33,444 bases of DNA from Pelagophyceae sp. CCMP2097 (lineage: Eukaryota > Sar > Pelagophyceae), in the NCBI GenBank assembly GCA_026770575.1, contig MU657179.1, forward strand, positions 662,882 through 696,325. The letters are read 5' to 3'. Each line of letters starts with the position of its first letter. Position 1 is the first letter of the stretch. The notes beneath the pieces are model-generated. The model did not search any database and was not told where the DNA came from. It was given only the letters and a program-made list of their open reading frames with translations. Below are positions 1-12,965 of the stretch, piece after piece. The translations under genes were made by a program, and so were the position numbers.

Positions 1-22
1 GGCCTCCTGCGACAGTGGCTCG

Positions 23-591
23 GTCGCTCGCTCGCAGAGGCGCCACCTAAGCGATTTTGTCTCTGCCGTCGCTCGCTCGCTCTTGGTATAGAGCGATCGA
101 ATTTGGTCCATCAAAGTCGCTCGCTCGCTCCCACCTCGCTCGTTTGATTGGTAGCTTCGGAGCGTGCAGAGGCGCGTGTCCTGTTCGTCGTGGCGGGTGG
201 ATCTTGATGAAATTCGGACGCTAGTACCTCCCGTTAGGGAAAGCACCGTAGAATCTCTTCGGCAAGATCTTCAAATGTGCATTGCCTGTGTCATCGGGAG
301 ATCGGTCTCTTGCACGATATCGATGTGCTGTGTCTCACCAAATGTCGTCGGAAATGACGGAATTTAACCTTGAGCAAGGACCTATATTATCTTGAGCCGG
401 ATGAAACACCCCCGATTTGTCTCGGAAGAGTCCGAATCGAGGGTACATCACGAAGTGCCTACACAGTATTTTCCGACATCAAAAGTCGCTCGCTCGCTCC
501 GCTCCGGGTTTTCCAAAAAAACGTATTACCGCAAGTCGCTCGCTCGCGCCGGGCCTTCGAGAGCGACTCGGCCGAAGTCGCTCGCTCGCTC
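23..591. repeat. Six dispersed GTCGCTCGCTCGC motifs
   Basis: The 13-base core GTCGCTCGCTCGC occurs at 23, 68, 116, 485, 535 and 577; four copies extend to GTCGCTCGCTCGCTC and four are preceded by AA. The spacing is irregular, so this is not a simple tandem array. Related but shorter TCGCTCGC stretches occur at 4911 and 15918. The function is unknown. It could be a low-complexity repeat family of this genome or the remains of an expanded TCGC microsatellite. Confidence 0.75.
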
Positions 592-685
592 TCACCACAT
601 CTCGTGACCTGGGGTGTGCTCATTTCATTGTGGTTCGTCACTCAGACGGACAGACAAAATTGCCCCTGGTAATCCTTCAATCAAA

Positions 686-740
686 GGACCCGAAGGGCCC
701 TTGCCGTAAACTGACGTTGATTTAACGGCAAGGACGGTCC
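686..740. repeat. Inverted repeat (hairpin-capable)
   Basis: CCTTGCCGT at 699-707 is the exact reverse complement of ACGGCAAGG at 725-733, with a 17-base loop. An outer pair, GGACC (686-690) and GGTCC (736-740), can extend the stem across internal loops. No gene ends next to it, so I do not call it a terminator. It may be part of a small palindromic element. Confidence 0.5.
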
Positions 741-1708
741 TCAATCAACAAAATGGGGAGTATTTTCATACATGATGAAATCAACATTAGGAATTCCTAG
801 CATGAATTGATAGAGAATCAAAAAGAGGAATTTTCTCGCTTATTTTGCTAAAACATTCCTGACGGGGCACAGCGTGAGGGGTGAGGGGTGAGGGTTTTAA
901 TTTATACCCCGGGGAGCGTAGGCGGAACAATCTCCCAGAGTATGATATACTGATTCTGTGCATCGCTGATGGCAACATAAGACGCGCGTCAGAATCACTA
1001 GATTCTTTGAGAACGTGTCCTTTGCCCAATGCCTCGAAGCAAGTGAGACGAAGTTTAGTTTTCAAAATCCGACCTTCACGGAGATCCCGGAAAGTGTGTG
1101 AATTACGAAGAAGGTACGGGTCGTGTGGTATGAGAGTGACCACTTCATGAGAGTCTGAATTGTAATGGAGGTTGCTGATTGAGTTAAATGTCCCAACAAG
1201 CGAGCGTCGCGGAATCCGACGCGGTCGTTAAACTCTTTTTGCTTTTGTTTAAAAGTAAATACCCATGGTCATCAAATTTTGCCTCAATCAGAAGACTCTG
1301 CAATCAACTTTCCAACTTAACGGCTAAAACCCCGTTCTTGACGAAAAGTGGCAGGAAAACTTTGTCCATCGTGTGGCCCCGAGTCGCGAGCTGCTACCGC
1401 GAGCGCTCGAACGGGCTGCTAATCCGAGACACCACGTGAGTCGCCGCGCCCGCACGCTCGAGCCGGGGCGCCGCGCGGGGCGGCCCGCGGCCTGCCTGCG
1501 GCGGTCCTGTGAGAGCAGCTCTTGCGGCCCGGCACCTCTGGTCCTAGGTGTCTTGTCGGCGCGCGCTGTCTGCGGCGGCGACGCGCGAGACCGCGAGGGC
1601 GGCGGGGCGCGCCGAGCGGCCACCGACGCGGGCCGGCCGAGCGCCGCGCGTACGCGTGACAGCAGGCCAGGAGCCGCGCTCGCGAGTTTTGAAGCGAAGC
1701 ACCAAAGC

Positions 1709-4700
1709 ATGAAGACGGACCCCGGCGCGGCCGAAGCGGACGACGCCGCCGCGGCACACGCGGCCGCGGCGCCGCACAAAGCGGGCCGGTCGTGGGCAAG
1801 GCGGTGCCGCGACGCGCGCCGCCGGCTCTTCGCCTCGACGTGCGACAAGGAGGCGGCGCAGTCGGCCGAGGTGGACCGCATGCGCCAAGAAATCGCCGCG
1901 CTCCAGCTCCTCGTGCGGCCCGGCGCCGGGCGATTGAAAACGCGCGGAGGCGCATCCCCTTTCCCTTTCAAGGCCCCTTCCCTGGCGGGCCGAAAGAGAC
2001 TGGGGCCGTTGCGCAGTGACGGGCTCGAGGGCGCCTCTCCAAAAAGCTCTGCCTTTGGGCCTGGCAAAATGCTGAGAGGCTCTAAGAATTCCTGTCAAGG
2101 GGCCTTTTCGAGCGCTCCCCTCGCAGGCGCGGCGGCGCGGCGCGACGTCGGTGGAGGTGCGCGAGGCGGCGCACTGCGGCGACGTCGACGAGGCCAAAGC
2201 TGTGGAGATTGCGACGGAGATGGCCTTCCTCGAGGCCTTTGGCGACGTAGCCCGGCCGCCCCCTCGCGACTTCGCCTGCGAGACGTCGGCGAGCGCGGCG
2301 CTGCCGCTCGTCATCGTCACCAACGCCGGCGAGACGGTGCGCACCCGAACGAGCGTGCCGGCGGGGGGGTGAGCCGAGAGCGCGGGCGTCATCTTTCCCC
2401 AAACGTAGGTGGCCGACGAGCTTGTGCTGGTGCTGCTGCGGTGCCTGGCGGAGCGGGGCCTCGTGCAGCCGCAGGCGGTGGTGGCGAACGGCGCGCCGGC
2501 GAGGGACCGCGCGCGGTTGGTGCGGGGCACGTTGGACTTGCTGGGCTTCTTCGGCGTGGCGGTCGGCTCGGGCACCGACGGCGGGCCGCACGTCGGCGTC
2601 GAGGCGCGCCAAAACGCAAACGCGCCCTGGGACGACGCCTGCGCCGACGCGTACGTGCCGAGAGCACACACCCAAGCCGCAAAGTCGCTGATCTCGGGAC
2701 GGCGGCTACTGCATCTCTCATTTGTGCGCGCGCGGCCAAAGTCGCTGTCGCTGCTGCTTGTGTCATCGCTCAAGGACGCGGCGCTCTTCCTGCGCGACAA
2801 CACGGACCTGTTTTGCGCCAAGATTCTGCATGTGACCATCTCCGGCGACGTCGTCCAAGGCGGCGGGCCGTTGGAGCCGGACCTCTCCTCGCCGAACAAC
2901 GCGACCGACGCCGAATCGGCGAAATACCTCTTCCGCCGGCTGCGGGAGCTCGGCGTGCCCGTGACTGCCGTGGGCCGCGCGGCGTCGCGCGCGGTGCGGA
3001 CGCCGCGGGCAGTCTTCGACAAGCTCGCCTGTATGGGCTCGCCCGTCGGCTGGCGCCTCCGCGCGGCGCAAAAGGAACAGATCGAGGCGCTCTGGGCCGC
3101 GTGCGTCGCCACGGACGACCGCGCCGCGCAGCGTTTGAACGCCGTGTCCCACCACCACGGGCACCACCACGACGCCCACGACGACAAGGCGGACGGGGAC
3201 GCCTTCGAGGCCGCGGCGGCGCTGGCGTGCGTCGCTTTGGGCGGGCCGGGCTCGACGTCGCCCAAGGCGTCTTCTGAGAAGAGCGCTCGGGCGCGGTTCC
3301 TGCGAGAGTACTGCGGCGGGAAGATCCTTCCGCCCGGCGACGGCATCTGGGACCACGTCGAGGGCTTCGCCGTGGACAAGGTCCTCTCGCTCGTCGCCGC
3401 CGTGCCATCGCTGGCGAAGCGATTTCTAGACTTTGAAATCGTCAAAGTCGACGGCGTCGAGCAACGCTGCGTCCGCGGCGAGGAAAACGTCCGCGAGGCG
3501 CCCGCGCTGGCGGCGCTCCTCGCGGAAGCTTATTCGCACGGCATTTCGCTCAACGCGGCGGTGGCGCGGCCTGCTTTAGTGTTGATCTCGGACGTGGGGC
3601 AAGACCCCGACGACGAAATGGCCTTGATCCTGCTCAGGTCGCTCGTCGAGGAGGGCCTGGTGGACTGCGAGGGCGTCGTGTGCAACCTGCAGCCGGCGTC
3701 TCGGCGCGCTTTGCTGGCGCGCGGCACGTTGGACGTGCTCGGGCTCGGCGCCGTGCCTGTGGCCGTCGGTTCCGACGGCGGATCAAAGGAGCACGCCGAC
3801 TCGTTTAGCCTGTCTGCGCGGCACTACATGCCCGAAGAGCTCTCGGCGCAGCTCGATGGGCAGGCGCTGCTGCGAGACTTGTACGACAAGGCGCCTTTGG
3901 GAGGATTACATTTGCTCTGCATATCTTCTTTGACAGACGCCGCCGACTTTGTCCGGAGCCACCCTGAACTCTTTGCCGCCAAGACGAAGAGCGTCACGAT
4001 TATGGGCGGCGTTTTGCCTTTTGACGCGACGGATGGTGCGCCGCTCCTCCCAGATTCCGCGCACAACAACACCTTCGACTTCGCCTCCGCAGAGTACGTC
4101 TACGCCACCGTCCAGGCTTTGCGGATCCCGTTGGTCGTGCTCTCCAGGCACGCGGCGTACACTTGCCCCGTGCCGCGGCGGATCTACGACGACCTTGCCT
4201 GGACGGGCCACCCCGTCGGCCTCCGGCTGCAGCAGACGCAGCGAGACTGCATTGAGGGCTTGTGGAAGCGCGCCGCTTCGGCCGACTTGGCGAGGCGCGC
4301 GGGTCTGCCGGCGAGGTGCGACAAGGCGTGGTTCGTGCAAACGTTCTGCAGCAGTGCGCCTGAGGGCCTCGAGCGGTCCCAGGACGACGCCGTCTGGGAT
4401 TTGATCACGTCGTTCAACATGTACGACCCGTTGGCGCTCATCGCCTGCGTGCCCGAGCTGCGCCACAAGTTCTTTGCTTGCCAGACCAAACGCGTCCAAG
4501 GAGTGGACCACGTCATCATCGGCATGTCCGAGGAAGAAACCGGCGTCAAGCCGGGCATGGTCGAGCCGCTGCGCGACTTTATCTACCGCGGCTTGTTCAA
4601 GGGCTGCACGCTGAACTTTTCCAACTATGCGCAACTTGCCGAGCAAATGCCACGTCACTTGCTCGAAATCTCGCGAGAGGGCCCAGACCTCTCCGACGGC

Positions 4701-4730
4701 AATGAGACTCGGTGTCCACTCGAGTCCTGA
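1709..4730 (+). CDS. Tandem nucleoside-hydrolase-like protein
   Basis: Proposed exons are 1709-1912, 2127-2336 and 2409-4730, all joined in phase 0 (donors gtgcgg and gtgcgc; acceptors ctcgcag and aacgtag), giving about 911 residues. The C-terminal half has the inosine/uridine nucleoside hydrolase (and DUF1593-like) metal motif SDVGQDPDDEMAL near 3586-3627, then the usual beta-alpha core, an SAHNN...D segment and an RHAAY segment near 4150. Exon 3 begins with a second, similar copy: VSSLKDAALFL in copy 1 matches ISSLTDAADFV in copy 2, and SPVGWRLRAAQ matches HPVGLRLQQTQ. In copy 1 the metal motif reads TNAGETVADELVL, so most Asp ligands are gone and the His segment reads GRAASR. Copy 1 is therefore probably structural or regulatory. 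A short helical stretch precedes the repeats. The family cleaves N-glycosidic bonds of nucleosides; the substrate here is unknown. The first exon is the weakest part of the model. Confidence 0.75.
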
Positions 4731-4966
4731 CCAATAATCTAGACCACCTTCGCATCTGCAAACGCCCCCGGAGCGAGCTCCGCTTCGGACGATTCCATTC
4801 TCCGCGCAAATTGTTTCCGGCGGATTCTTAGGCGAGCGAAGCGTCCTTCGAAATTCCCATCCACGACTCGCGACCTTGCCCAGCGCTCGCGCAGTTCCAT
4901 TCTAAGGAATTCGCTCGCTCGCCGCCGCGTGGTTGACGGTGGCGGCGAGTGTGGCTGAAGGGCGGC

Positions 4967-6079
4967 ATGCAGTCTCGCAGCCGTGCGCGGTGGGCGTGCT
5001 CGGGGAATGCCCCGCGCCAAACGTGACGCCGCCCATCCTGACGCCGGCGGCGCACGCCTTGCCGGCGCCCGTGACGCGCAAAACGGCGGTGGAGGAAGAG
5101 CGGCCGTTTGACTTGGTTCGGCTGTCTTTAGTGATCGGGGCGTATTCGTTGTTCGAGGCTGCGGTGACGTATCCTATGGACTTGATCAAGACACGCCAGC
5201 AAGTCGGCGCCTCTCGCTTATCCACGGCCGCGACTGCCAGAATGCTCTTCCAGGCCAGCGGGCCCTCTGGGCTGTATAGAGGCTTCGGCTGGTCGACGAT
5301 CATAAACGTACCCAGCGACATCGTCTCTTACGGGTCGTACACAGTCGTCAAGAGGTGGCTCCTCGCCACGGACTGGGGAGCCGCGCACCCGGCGGCCGTG
5401 TTCTCCGTGGCCGGCTTCTTCACCGATGGGCTCGCGTCGCTGATGACCGTAACGAGGCCCGCGTCCGTCGGAAACGGCCTTGTGCTCACAGATTGCACGT
5501 CAGGGGCCATCGTGGCACTCGAAAGCGGCCGCGCCATTCTAGGTCCCGTCGGACAACATCTCGCAGCGCCTCATGGTCTCCAACCCGCACGGCGGCGGCG
5601 TTTCAGGCCTCGCTCTAGTGAAGAATGTGCTGCGCACCGAGGGCGCCCTCGGGTTCTTCCGCGGGTCGAGCATCAGCATTTTTCAAGGGGCGCTGGGCAG
5701 TGGCGTCTGGTGGCTGGTGCACGAGTCCACAAAACAAGAAGTCAGCAGACACTGGAAGAAAGGCGCGGAAAGCCCGGCCGTGCACGCCTTTTGCGGCCTG
5801 GCCGCGGGCGTGATATGCACGGTGGCGACGCATCCCCTCGACGTCGTGCGGACGCGGCTGCAGTGCGGCGAGATCTCCGTGCCGTTGGCTTTGGTCGGAC
5901 GCATGCTCTTGCACGAATCCGGTTGGCGAGGTCTTTTTTTCGGCATCGCGCCCAGGATCGGGGCCGTCGTGCCGCGGTCCATCCTACAAGCACTCGTTTA
6001 TGAAAGAGCCATGGCCTTTGCCGAGTCGCCTCCCACAAAGAAGACGCCGCCGCCCGGCGCCAAGACCCTCGAGCTCTGA
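4967..6079 (+). CDS. SLC25A44: Mitochondrial carrier, SLC25A44-like
   Basis: The product is a six-helix inner-membrane carrier with three repeats. Repeat 1 has YPMDLIKTR, repeat 2 VPSDNISQR and repeat 3 HPLDVVRTR. Repeat 2 appears only after removing intron 5449-5542 (donor gtaacg, acceptor attctag, phase 0); the joined TVPSDNISQRLM closely resembles the TVPIDVVSQHLM type of SLC25A44, a family linked to branched-chain amino-acid import. The frame of repeat 1 is open back to 4906 but has no ATG. The best model I find starts at ATG 4967, with a 16-base exon (4967-4982), intron 4983-5098 and exon 5099-5448. It gives exactly 300 residues, the normal family length, but its acceptor lacks a pyrimidine tract. 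The body of the gene is secure; the first exon is tentative. The gene is convergent with the poly-Q gene downstream. Confidence 0.85.
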
Positions 6080-6351
6080 CGACAAAAGGCAGGTGTGATC
6101 TCGTCATGGCACAGCCACCACCTACTGCTCCCCCCGGCGCGCCCCGCGAAACCGGTCGGAAGAGGATACATCGATGCCAACTTAAACTTTTGCCCCACAA
6201 TCCCTCGGCCTCCTTTTGCCCCACGACCCGTATGCCTCGAGAGACTCATGTTATCGAATACCAAGCTGCCGGCCGCGCCGCTCGGCCGGCGCGGGGCTCG
6301 GGCGGTGTCGCGAGGGCGCGTCCGTGAAGATGCCGGCGCTGAAATGCGGGC

Positions 6352-7873
6352 TCACGAGTACGTCTTCATTCGATTGTCGATATCCGAGTGCGAGGTGTGC
6401 GACTGCGACCCGGCGTAGTTCATCGCAATGTCCTTGGCAGAGGCGAACATGGTCAGCGCGCCCGCGCCCGCGCGAGAGAGCATGTCGTCGTCGCCGCCGC
6501 TGTTTCGCGAATTCTCGAAAGCGGGATTCCCAAAGCCGCTAAACTTGGCCCTCGAGGACTGCATCGCCGACTCGACGGGCAAGGAAGCGTCGCCCGACCC
6601 GATGCCGCGCCACTTGTCCGCAAAGGGCCCCTCGGTGCCGCCCCTGCTGTAATAAGAAGCGTAGCTGTTGGGGTCGCGAGAGTAGTCGCGCGCGTCCGAG
6701 GCCCGCCGCGTCTCGTCCTTTGCCGCCTTGCGCTCCTTGCGCTCGCGCTTCCGCTCCTGCGCGGGGGCGTTCCAACACATGCATCAGGCGACGCTCGCAA
6801 GACCGCGCACCTTATCCTCCTTTTTTCGCCGTTTCTCCGCCTTGTCCGACGCCTTCGGCGCCTTGGCCTTCGGCGGGGACGGCGCCTCCTGCACGGCGCG
6901 CGGCGGCGGCGCGGCCGCGGGCGTGGCCTACGAGTCCGCGGCGTCGAAACACGGCAGCAGCACTCGTGTTTCGAGGACACGAAGGACTCACCTCTTCCTC
7001 GTCGTCCTCCTCCTCCTCGTCGGACGAGTCGTTGTCGCCGGCGCCGAAGAGGCCGAACCTAGGAGATGGGGCTTTCATGGACTGTAGTCTTGTCGTCCCA
7101 ACGAATCTGCAAACTTACGTCGACGCGGGAGCGGCGGCGGCCGCAGGGGCCTATCGCAACAGTTTATCCTGGATCGACGCGTGCTCGCGTCGCTAAGGGG
7201 AAGAAACACGCACGGGCGTGTTCTGGACGAAGCCAAAGACATCAAACGTGCTCTGGGCGTCGCTCTGGGCGGCGGCGGCGGGCGGCGGCGGCAGCGGCGC
7301 GGCCGCGCCGAACATGTCCGCGAAGACGTCGTAGGCGGGCTCCGGCGGCGGTGCGGCGGCCGGCGGCGCCTCGACCGGCGGCGCCTCGGGCGGCGCGACC
7401 TCAACGGCTGCGGCGCGGTGCGAGTGCGCGGCCTCGTCGAAGAGCACGCCGAAGGGGTCCTTCTTCTGCGGCGGCGCCGCCGCCGGCGTCGGCGCGAACG
7501 CCCGCGGCCGCTGCATCTGCTGCATCTGCTGCTGCTGCATCTGTTGTTGTTGTTGCTGCTGCTGCATCAGCTGCTGCTGTTGCAACAGTTGCTGCTGCTG
7601 CTGCTGTGCCGCCAGCTGCTGCTGCTGCATCAGCTGCTGCTGCTGCTGCTGCGGCTGCGGCGGCGCGCCCATCGCAGGCGCGAGCATGGGCGCGCCGGCC
7701 GCGGGCGGCGCCGCCGCGTTGCCGGCGGCGTCGGGCTGGTAGCCCTGCCTGCGCCATCCCTCTAGGACTTGGCGCTGCCAGGCGAGGGCCTGGTTCAGCT
7801 GCGACCGCAGCTGCTGGTTCTCCGTCCGCAGGCGCGAAATCTCGCGGAGCTCGTGCGGCGCTGGGGACGCCAT
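6352..7873 (-). CDS. Coiled-coil, poly-Q protein with DPF-like motifs
   Basis: I do not recognise the family. Four exons fit in phase 0: 7873-7214, 7081-6992, 6888-6811 and 6756-6352 (donors gtgcgt, gtgagt, gtgcgc), giving 410 residues. The N-terminus (about 1-45) is a probable coiled coil (LRTENQQLRSQLNQAL). A Q/L/M-rich tract follows, then a Pro/Ala linker with KKDPFGVLF, YDVFADMF and FDVFGF. Next come an acidic stretch (SSDEEEEDDEEE), a Lys/Arg-rich coil (KRRKKEDKERKRERKERK), which forms only after splicing, and a C-terminal region with FADKWRGIGSGD and FSGFGNPAF. DPF/DxF peptides and GFG segments are common in clathrin or Arf-GAP-type trafficking adaptors, so a membrane-traffic role is possible but unproven; no ENTH, ANTH or ArfGAP domain is visible. 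Confidence 0.7.
7511..7652. repeat. CTG/CTGCAT trinucleotide tract encoding poly-Q
   Basis: A run of CTG, CAT and TTG triplets on the plus strand, read on the minus strand as CAG, ATG and CAA. It encodes a glutamine tract broken by Leu, Met and Ala inside the coiled-coil gene. Mixed CAG/CAA codons and the interruptions suggest a tract that has partly stabilised, but its length may differ between strains. Confidence 0.9.
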
Positions 7874-8221
7874 GTCACACGGCGCAGACCCGGCGATGGA
7901 GGAGGCGCGGGGGTGCGCAATGTCCAGGGCCGACGGGGCGCCCGTCGCGGCAGGAAATTTGGCTCCGAACCGAAAATCGATCTCAGTCGACTCGGACCCG
8001 GAGTTGCGTCAGCGATAGGACCCGACGTGCCACACGACGCGTGACACGCCCCGGAACTCGGCTGCTGGTGTGGTCCCGGAGCGGTGCAAACGTGCTCTCC
8101 TCCCTCGGTGGCTCCCTCCGACCGATGCGCCGCTGCCTCGCCGGCCAGCCCGCTCTTTCAAGAAAGGGTCTTCCGGTGCCCTCAAAAGCGGTGGCTTAGT
8201 CGCGCCCGGTGCAGCGGCGCC
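7874..8221. other. Intergenic region between two minus-strand genes
   Basis: This 348 bp gap lies between the start of the poly-Q gene (7873) and the stop of the NVL-like gene (8222). It must hold the 3' end of the latter and the promoter of the former. I see no convincing TATA box, RNA gene or ORF. Confidence 0.5.
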
Positions 8222-10459
<2,238 letters not shown>

Positions 10460-10625
10460 GCCGCTCGACAGCGCCGCGCCGCTGCCCCCGCCAACGACGA
10501 CGCGCGCCAGGGCGACCGGGCGGACGAGGCGGCGTCGCTCCGGCCGAGTCTGGCGATAGGAAGCCTGGGCGCAACGGGTTTTCTCAGGCCTGTCGGAATT
10601 TTTCGGATCCGGATTCTCCGAGAGC
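10460..10625. promoter_or_regulatory. Shared divergent promoter (NVL-like gene / copy A)
   Basis: The NVL-like gene starts at 10459 on the minus strand and copy A at 10626 on the plus strand, so only 166 bp separate two divergent start codons and the interval must carry both 5' leaders. The part next to the NVL start is repeated upstream of copy B (about 12966-13025), so copy B inherited half of this region. No clear TATA or CCAAT element is visible. Confidence 0.55.
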
Positions 10626-12644
10626 ATGTCCGACTTACCGCGTTACACGATGCAAGACTGCACGTCTTGCAAGACGTCGAAAACGGCGGAGTGCTTCGTC
10701 CATCCGACGACACAGAAGCAAGGTGCGGAGCCTCGGTCCCCTCAATGCGAGCCTCGAACACGAGCTTCACAACAGGCAAGACGTGCGCCGATTGCATCAT
10801 CCGCCGCAGCCTCAAGACGCAGACCGTCGCCGATCTCGAGCTGCGGGACACGGTCGACGACCACGGGCGCCGCCTCGACGACCACGGGCACCGCCTCGCG
10901 ACCATCGAGTCCGGCACCGACGTGCGCGCTGACATCGCGGAGTGGCTCGCGCTCGCGGACCCCGACGAAGACGTCGGGCCCGGCGACCTCGTGCCCAGCC
11001 CGCGTCCCTCTTCACCGTGGGCGCCGTCTCGTGTAGAACGGCGCCTCATCGCTCCGATTCGCTCGAGTGCGTCACCGTGCCACCGCGCAGGTCGAGCTCC
11101 TGGACGGGAAGATCTCGCGAGCGACGACGGGCAAAGGCCGCCTATTCGTCGTGAGCACGGCGCCCCGCCTCACGGGCAACGTGCCCGAGCAGCCCGCCGA
11201 CTTCGCGCGCGGCCGCGTGTGCGCGTTCATGGGCCAGCTGCCCGCCAAGGTCCGCGGCGCCGTCGCCGCGAACCAGTCGCTCGGGCCGAGCGGCTTCGAC
11301 GACGGCATAGCTGTCGCGACGGACGCGCCGACCGGTATTGTCGCCCTCGAGACCAGCGCCGCGGACCCGGCCGACGGCTTCCGCCTCGTCAACGTCCTCG
11401 TCAACGCCGGCGGGTCGGCGCCGCCCGCCGACCACGCGCAGCGGCGCTGGCGCAAGAAGCAGCGCCAGAAACAGCGGCGCGCGGCGGCGGCCGACTTTGT
11501 CTTCGTCGACGAGAGCGACGCGCACAGCAACGCGCTGAGCGACGCGTCGACGGAGGACCTCGCGTCGCTCGCGTCGTCGCACTCGTGCGTCGCCCGCATC
11601 GTCGACGAGCACGCCCAGCTCTGCGTCCAGGTCAAGATGCTGTCGGCAGCGCTCGGCGGGGTCCGGCTCCTCCTGCGCGACCCGTCGGCGCGCCTCGCGC
11701 AGCGCGTCACACGCGGCTTCATCGCGCGCCGGCGCTGCGCGCGCCGCCTCGATGCTGTCGTGACGCTGCAGTCGTCGGCGCGGCTCGTCCTCGGCGCCGC
11801 GCTCTACCGCTGCGCTCGTGGCGCCGTCGTCACGGTCCAAGGGCTCGCGCGGATCCGCTTCGCGCGCGCGATCTGCAAGCGCGAAAGCGAAAGCGCCGCG
11901 GCCGTCGTGATCGGCGCCGCGGCGCGCTGCTACCTCGTCCTCGTCGCCACGCCCATCGGCAAGCTACTCTCGAAGACGCGACGCCTCGCCGCAGAGCTCG
12001 AGGACAAAGCCGAGGAGATTCTGTGGCTCGAGCGTCAAGAGTGCTACCGTGACAGGGAGGACTACCAAGCCGCGGATGCGCAGCACCTGCTGGAGCTGCT
12101 GCACCCGCCCGCGTCGGCGCTCGCTCTCACGGTGGAGCACCTCCTGAGCGAGACGCCCGCGCTCTCGTCCAGCCAGCTCGAGGCGCTCAACTTGATCCTC
12201 GACGGCCGCCTCCAGCGCGTTATCGAGGCGCGCATCGCCCACGCTGTCGACCAAGAGGGCGAACTCAAGGCCGCTTGCTTGCGGAGCTATCAGATTCATG
12301 ACGAGAAGAAGAAGCCCAGCACCAAGAAGCGCTACACTGAGCGCTTCGCCGAGTTTGAAGCCGCCGAAAAAGAGGTCGCCGCGCTGAAGGCCAAACTTGT
12401 CACGACTACGGTGGCCAAACTTGTCACGACTGCGGTGGCTGTCATCGATGAAAAGCTCCCAGACGCCGTTCACGCCGTGCCAACTTTTGACAATTTGGGC
12501 TGGAAGATCCAACCGCCGTGCGACTCGGATTCGTCGGCCTCCTCCGACTGGTCGACCGAGTCGTGCGACTCGTCCAACTCGTCCGAACTCGACTCGGTCG
12601 ACCTCCATAACATGTGCTACGAACTCCCGGACCATTGCTACTAG
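10626..12644 (+). CDS. Zinc-ribbon/IQ-repeat protein, copy A
   Basis: Family not recognised. Exons 10626-10722, 10776-10990 and 11091-12644 give 621 residues. Intron 1 (53 bp, donor gtgcgg, phase 1) joins DCTSCKTSKTAECF to GKTCADC, making a C-x2-C...C-x2-C zinc ribbon. Two 7-residue DDHGRRL/DDHGHRL units (a 21-base DNA repeat from 10856) follow. After intron 2 (donor gtgccc, phase 0) come VELLDGKISRATTGKGRLF and then four IQ-like motifs about 24 residues apart: AQRVTRGFIAR, LQSSARLVLG, VQGLARIRFAR and IGAAARCYLV. These suggest calmodulin-like partners. From 11984 the C-terminus (LAAELEDKAEEILWLER and on) is specific to this copy: helical, with a 24-base tandem repeat (12389-12436), ending in a Ser/Asp-rich tail. 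The N-terminal part is nearly identical to copy B. Confidence 0.75.
12389..12436 (+). repeat. 24-base in-frame tandem repeat in copy A
   Basis: Two adjacent 24-base units (12389-12412 and 12413-12436), differing at one base, encode the repeated peptide AKLVTT(T/A)V. It lies in the C-terminal part that copy B lacks. Confidence 0.85.
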
Positions 12645-12904
12645 ACCGGCTAAATCACCCGCCACGACATTTTTGGCGGCCACCGGGTGCCGGTCGCGAC
12701 TGATCCGGGCCCGCGTGTACTTGCAAGTTTTTGCTGTCAATAATCAAATCATGTTCCGGAATCAATTGCCGGAATGTCGTTTCATTTGCGAGCGGCGGGT
12801 GGAAGATGGTGGTAGCGCGGCATTGGGATCTCATTCTGTGAGTTAGCAGCAAACTCTCCCGGGCGTCAATCGGCGGTGGTCCGAGATCGTTGATGGACAG
12901 ATTT

Positions 12905-12965
12905 CCTTGGCCGCCACGAGTTTCCCAAGCACGTGGCGCAGCTTCGTCGCCTCGGGGCCCGACAT
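12905..12965 (-). pseudogene. Truncated copy of NVL exon 1 (about 20 codons)
   Basis: Read on the minus strand from ATG 12965, this matches NVL exon 1 for MSGPEATKLRHVLGKLVAAK and then runs into unrelated flank sequence (EICPST...), stopping at 12843. Everything after codon 21 is missing, including the rest of the N-domain and both ATPase domains. It is a by-product of the tandem duplication. The four differences from the intact exon that I can find in this stretch all fall at third codon positions and are silent. Confidence 0.8.

Larger units (their letters stand above)
1..1708. other. Lower-GC stretch with no recognisable gene
   Basis: I see no coding region I can support here. The open frames present (for example 370-672, 881-1150 and, on the minus strand, 787-1143) are short, overlap one another in several frames and resemble no family I know. 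Base composition is visibly less GC-rich up to about 1370 than in the rest of the window and then turns very GC-rich towards the first gene. The stretch holds six copies of a GTCGCTCGCTCGC motif (23-591), a hairpin-capable inverted repeat (686-740) and a 7-base tandem repeat, GTGAGGG three times (874-894). The last few hundred bases probably include the promoter and 5' leader of the gene starting at 1709. Confidence 0.5.

Noticed and set aside
1373..3277. Long open frames on both strands around 1373-3445
   Set aside because: They are Arg/Ala/Pro-rich frames typical of GC-rich DNA and overlap the nucleoside-hydrolase gene, whose frame shows real family motifs.
7511..7652. CRISPR-like array
   Set aside because: It is a trinucleotide tract without spacers, within a coding exon of a eukaryotic gene.
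7066..8199. 377-codon plus-strand frame over the poly-Q gene
   Set aside because: It is a low-complexity Ala/Arg shadow of the minus-strand gene, which has consistent exons and phase.
10723..10775. Apparent frameshift in copy A relative to copy B
   Set aside because: The one-base net difference lies inside a 53-54 bp intron present in both copies (donor gtgcgg, phase 1). Splicing restores the same CADC zinc-ligand frame in each.
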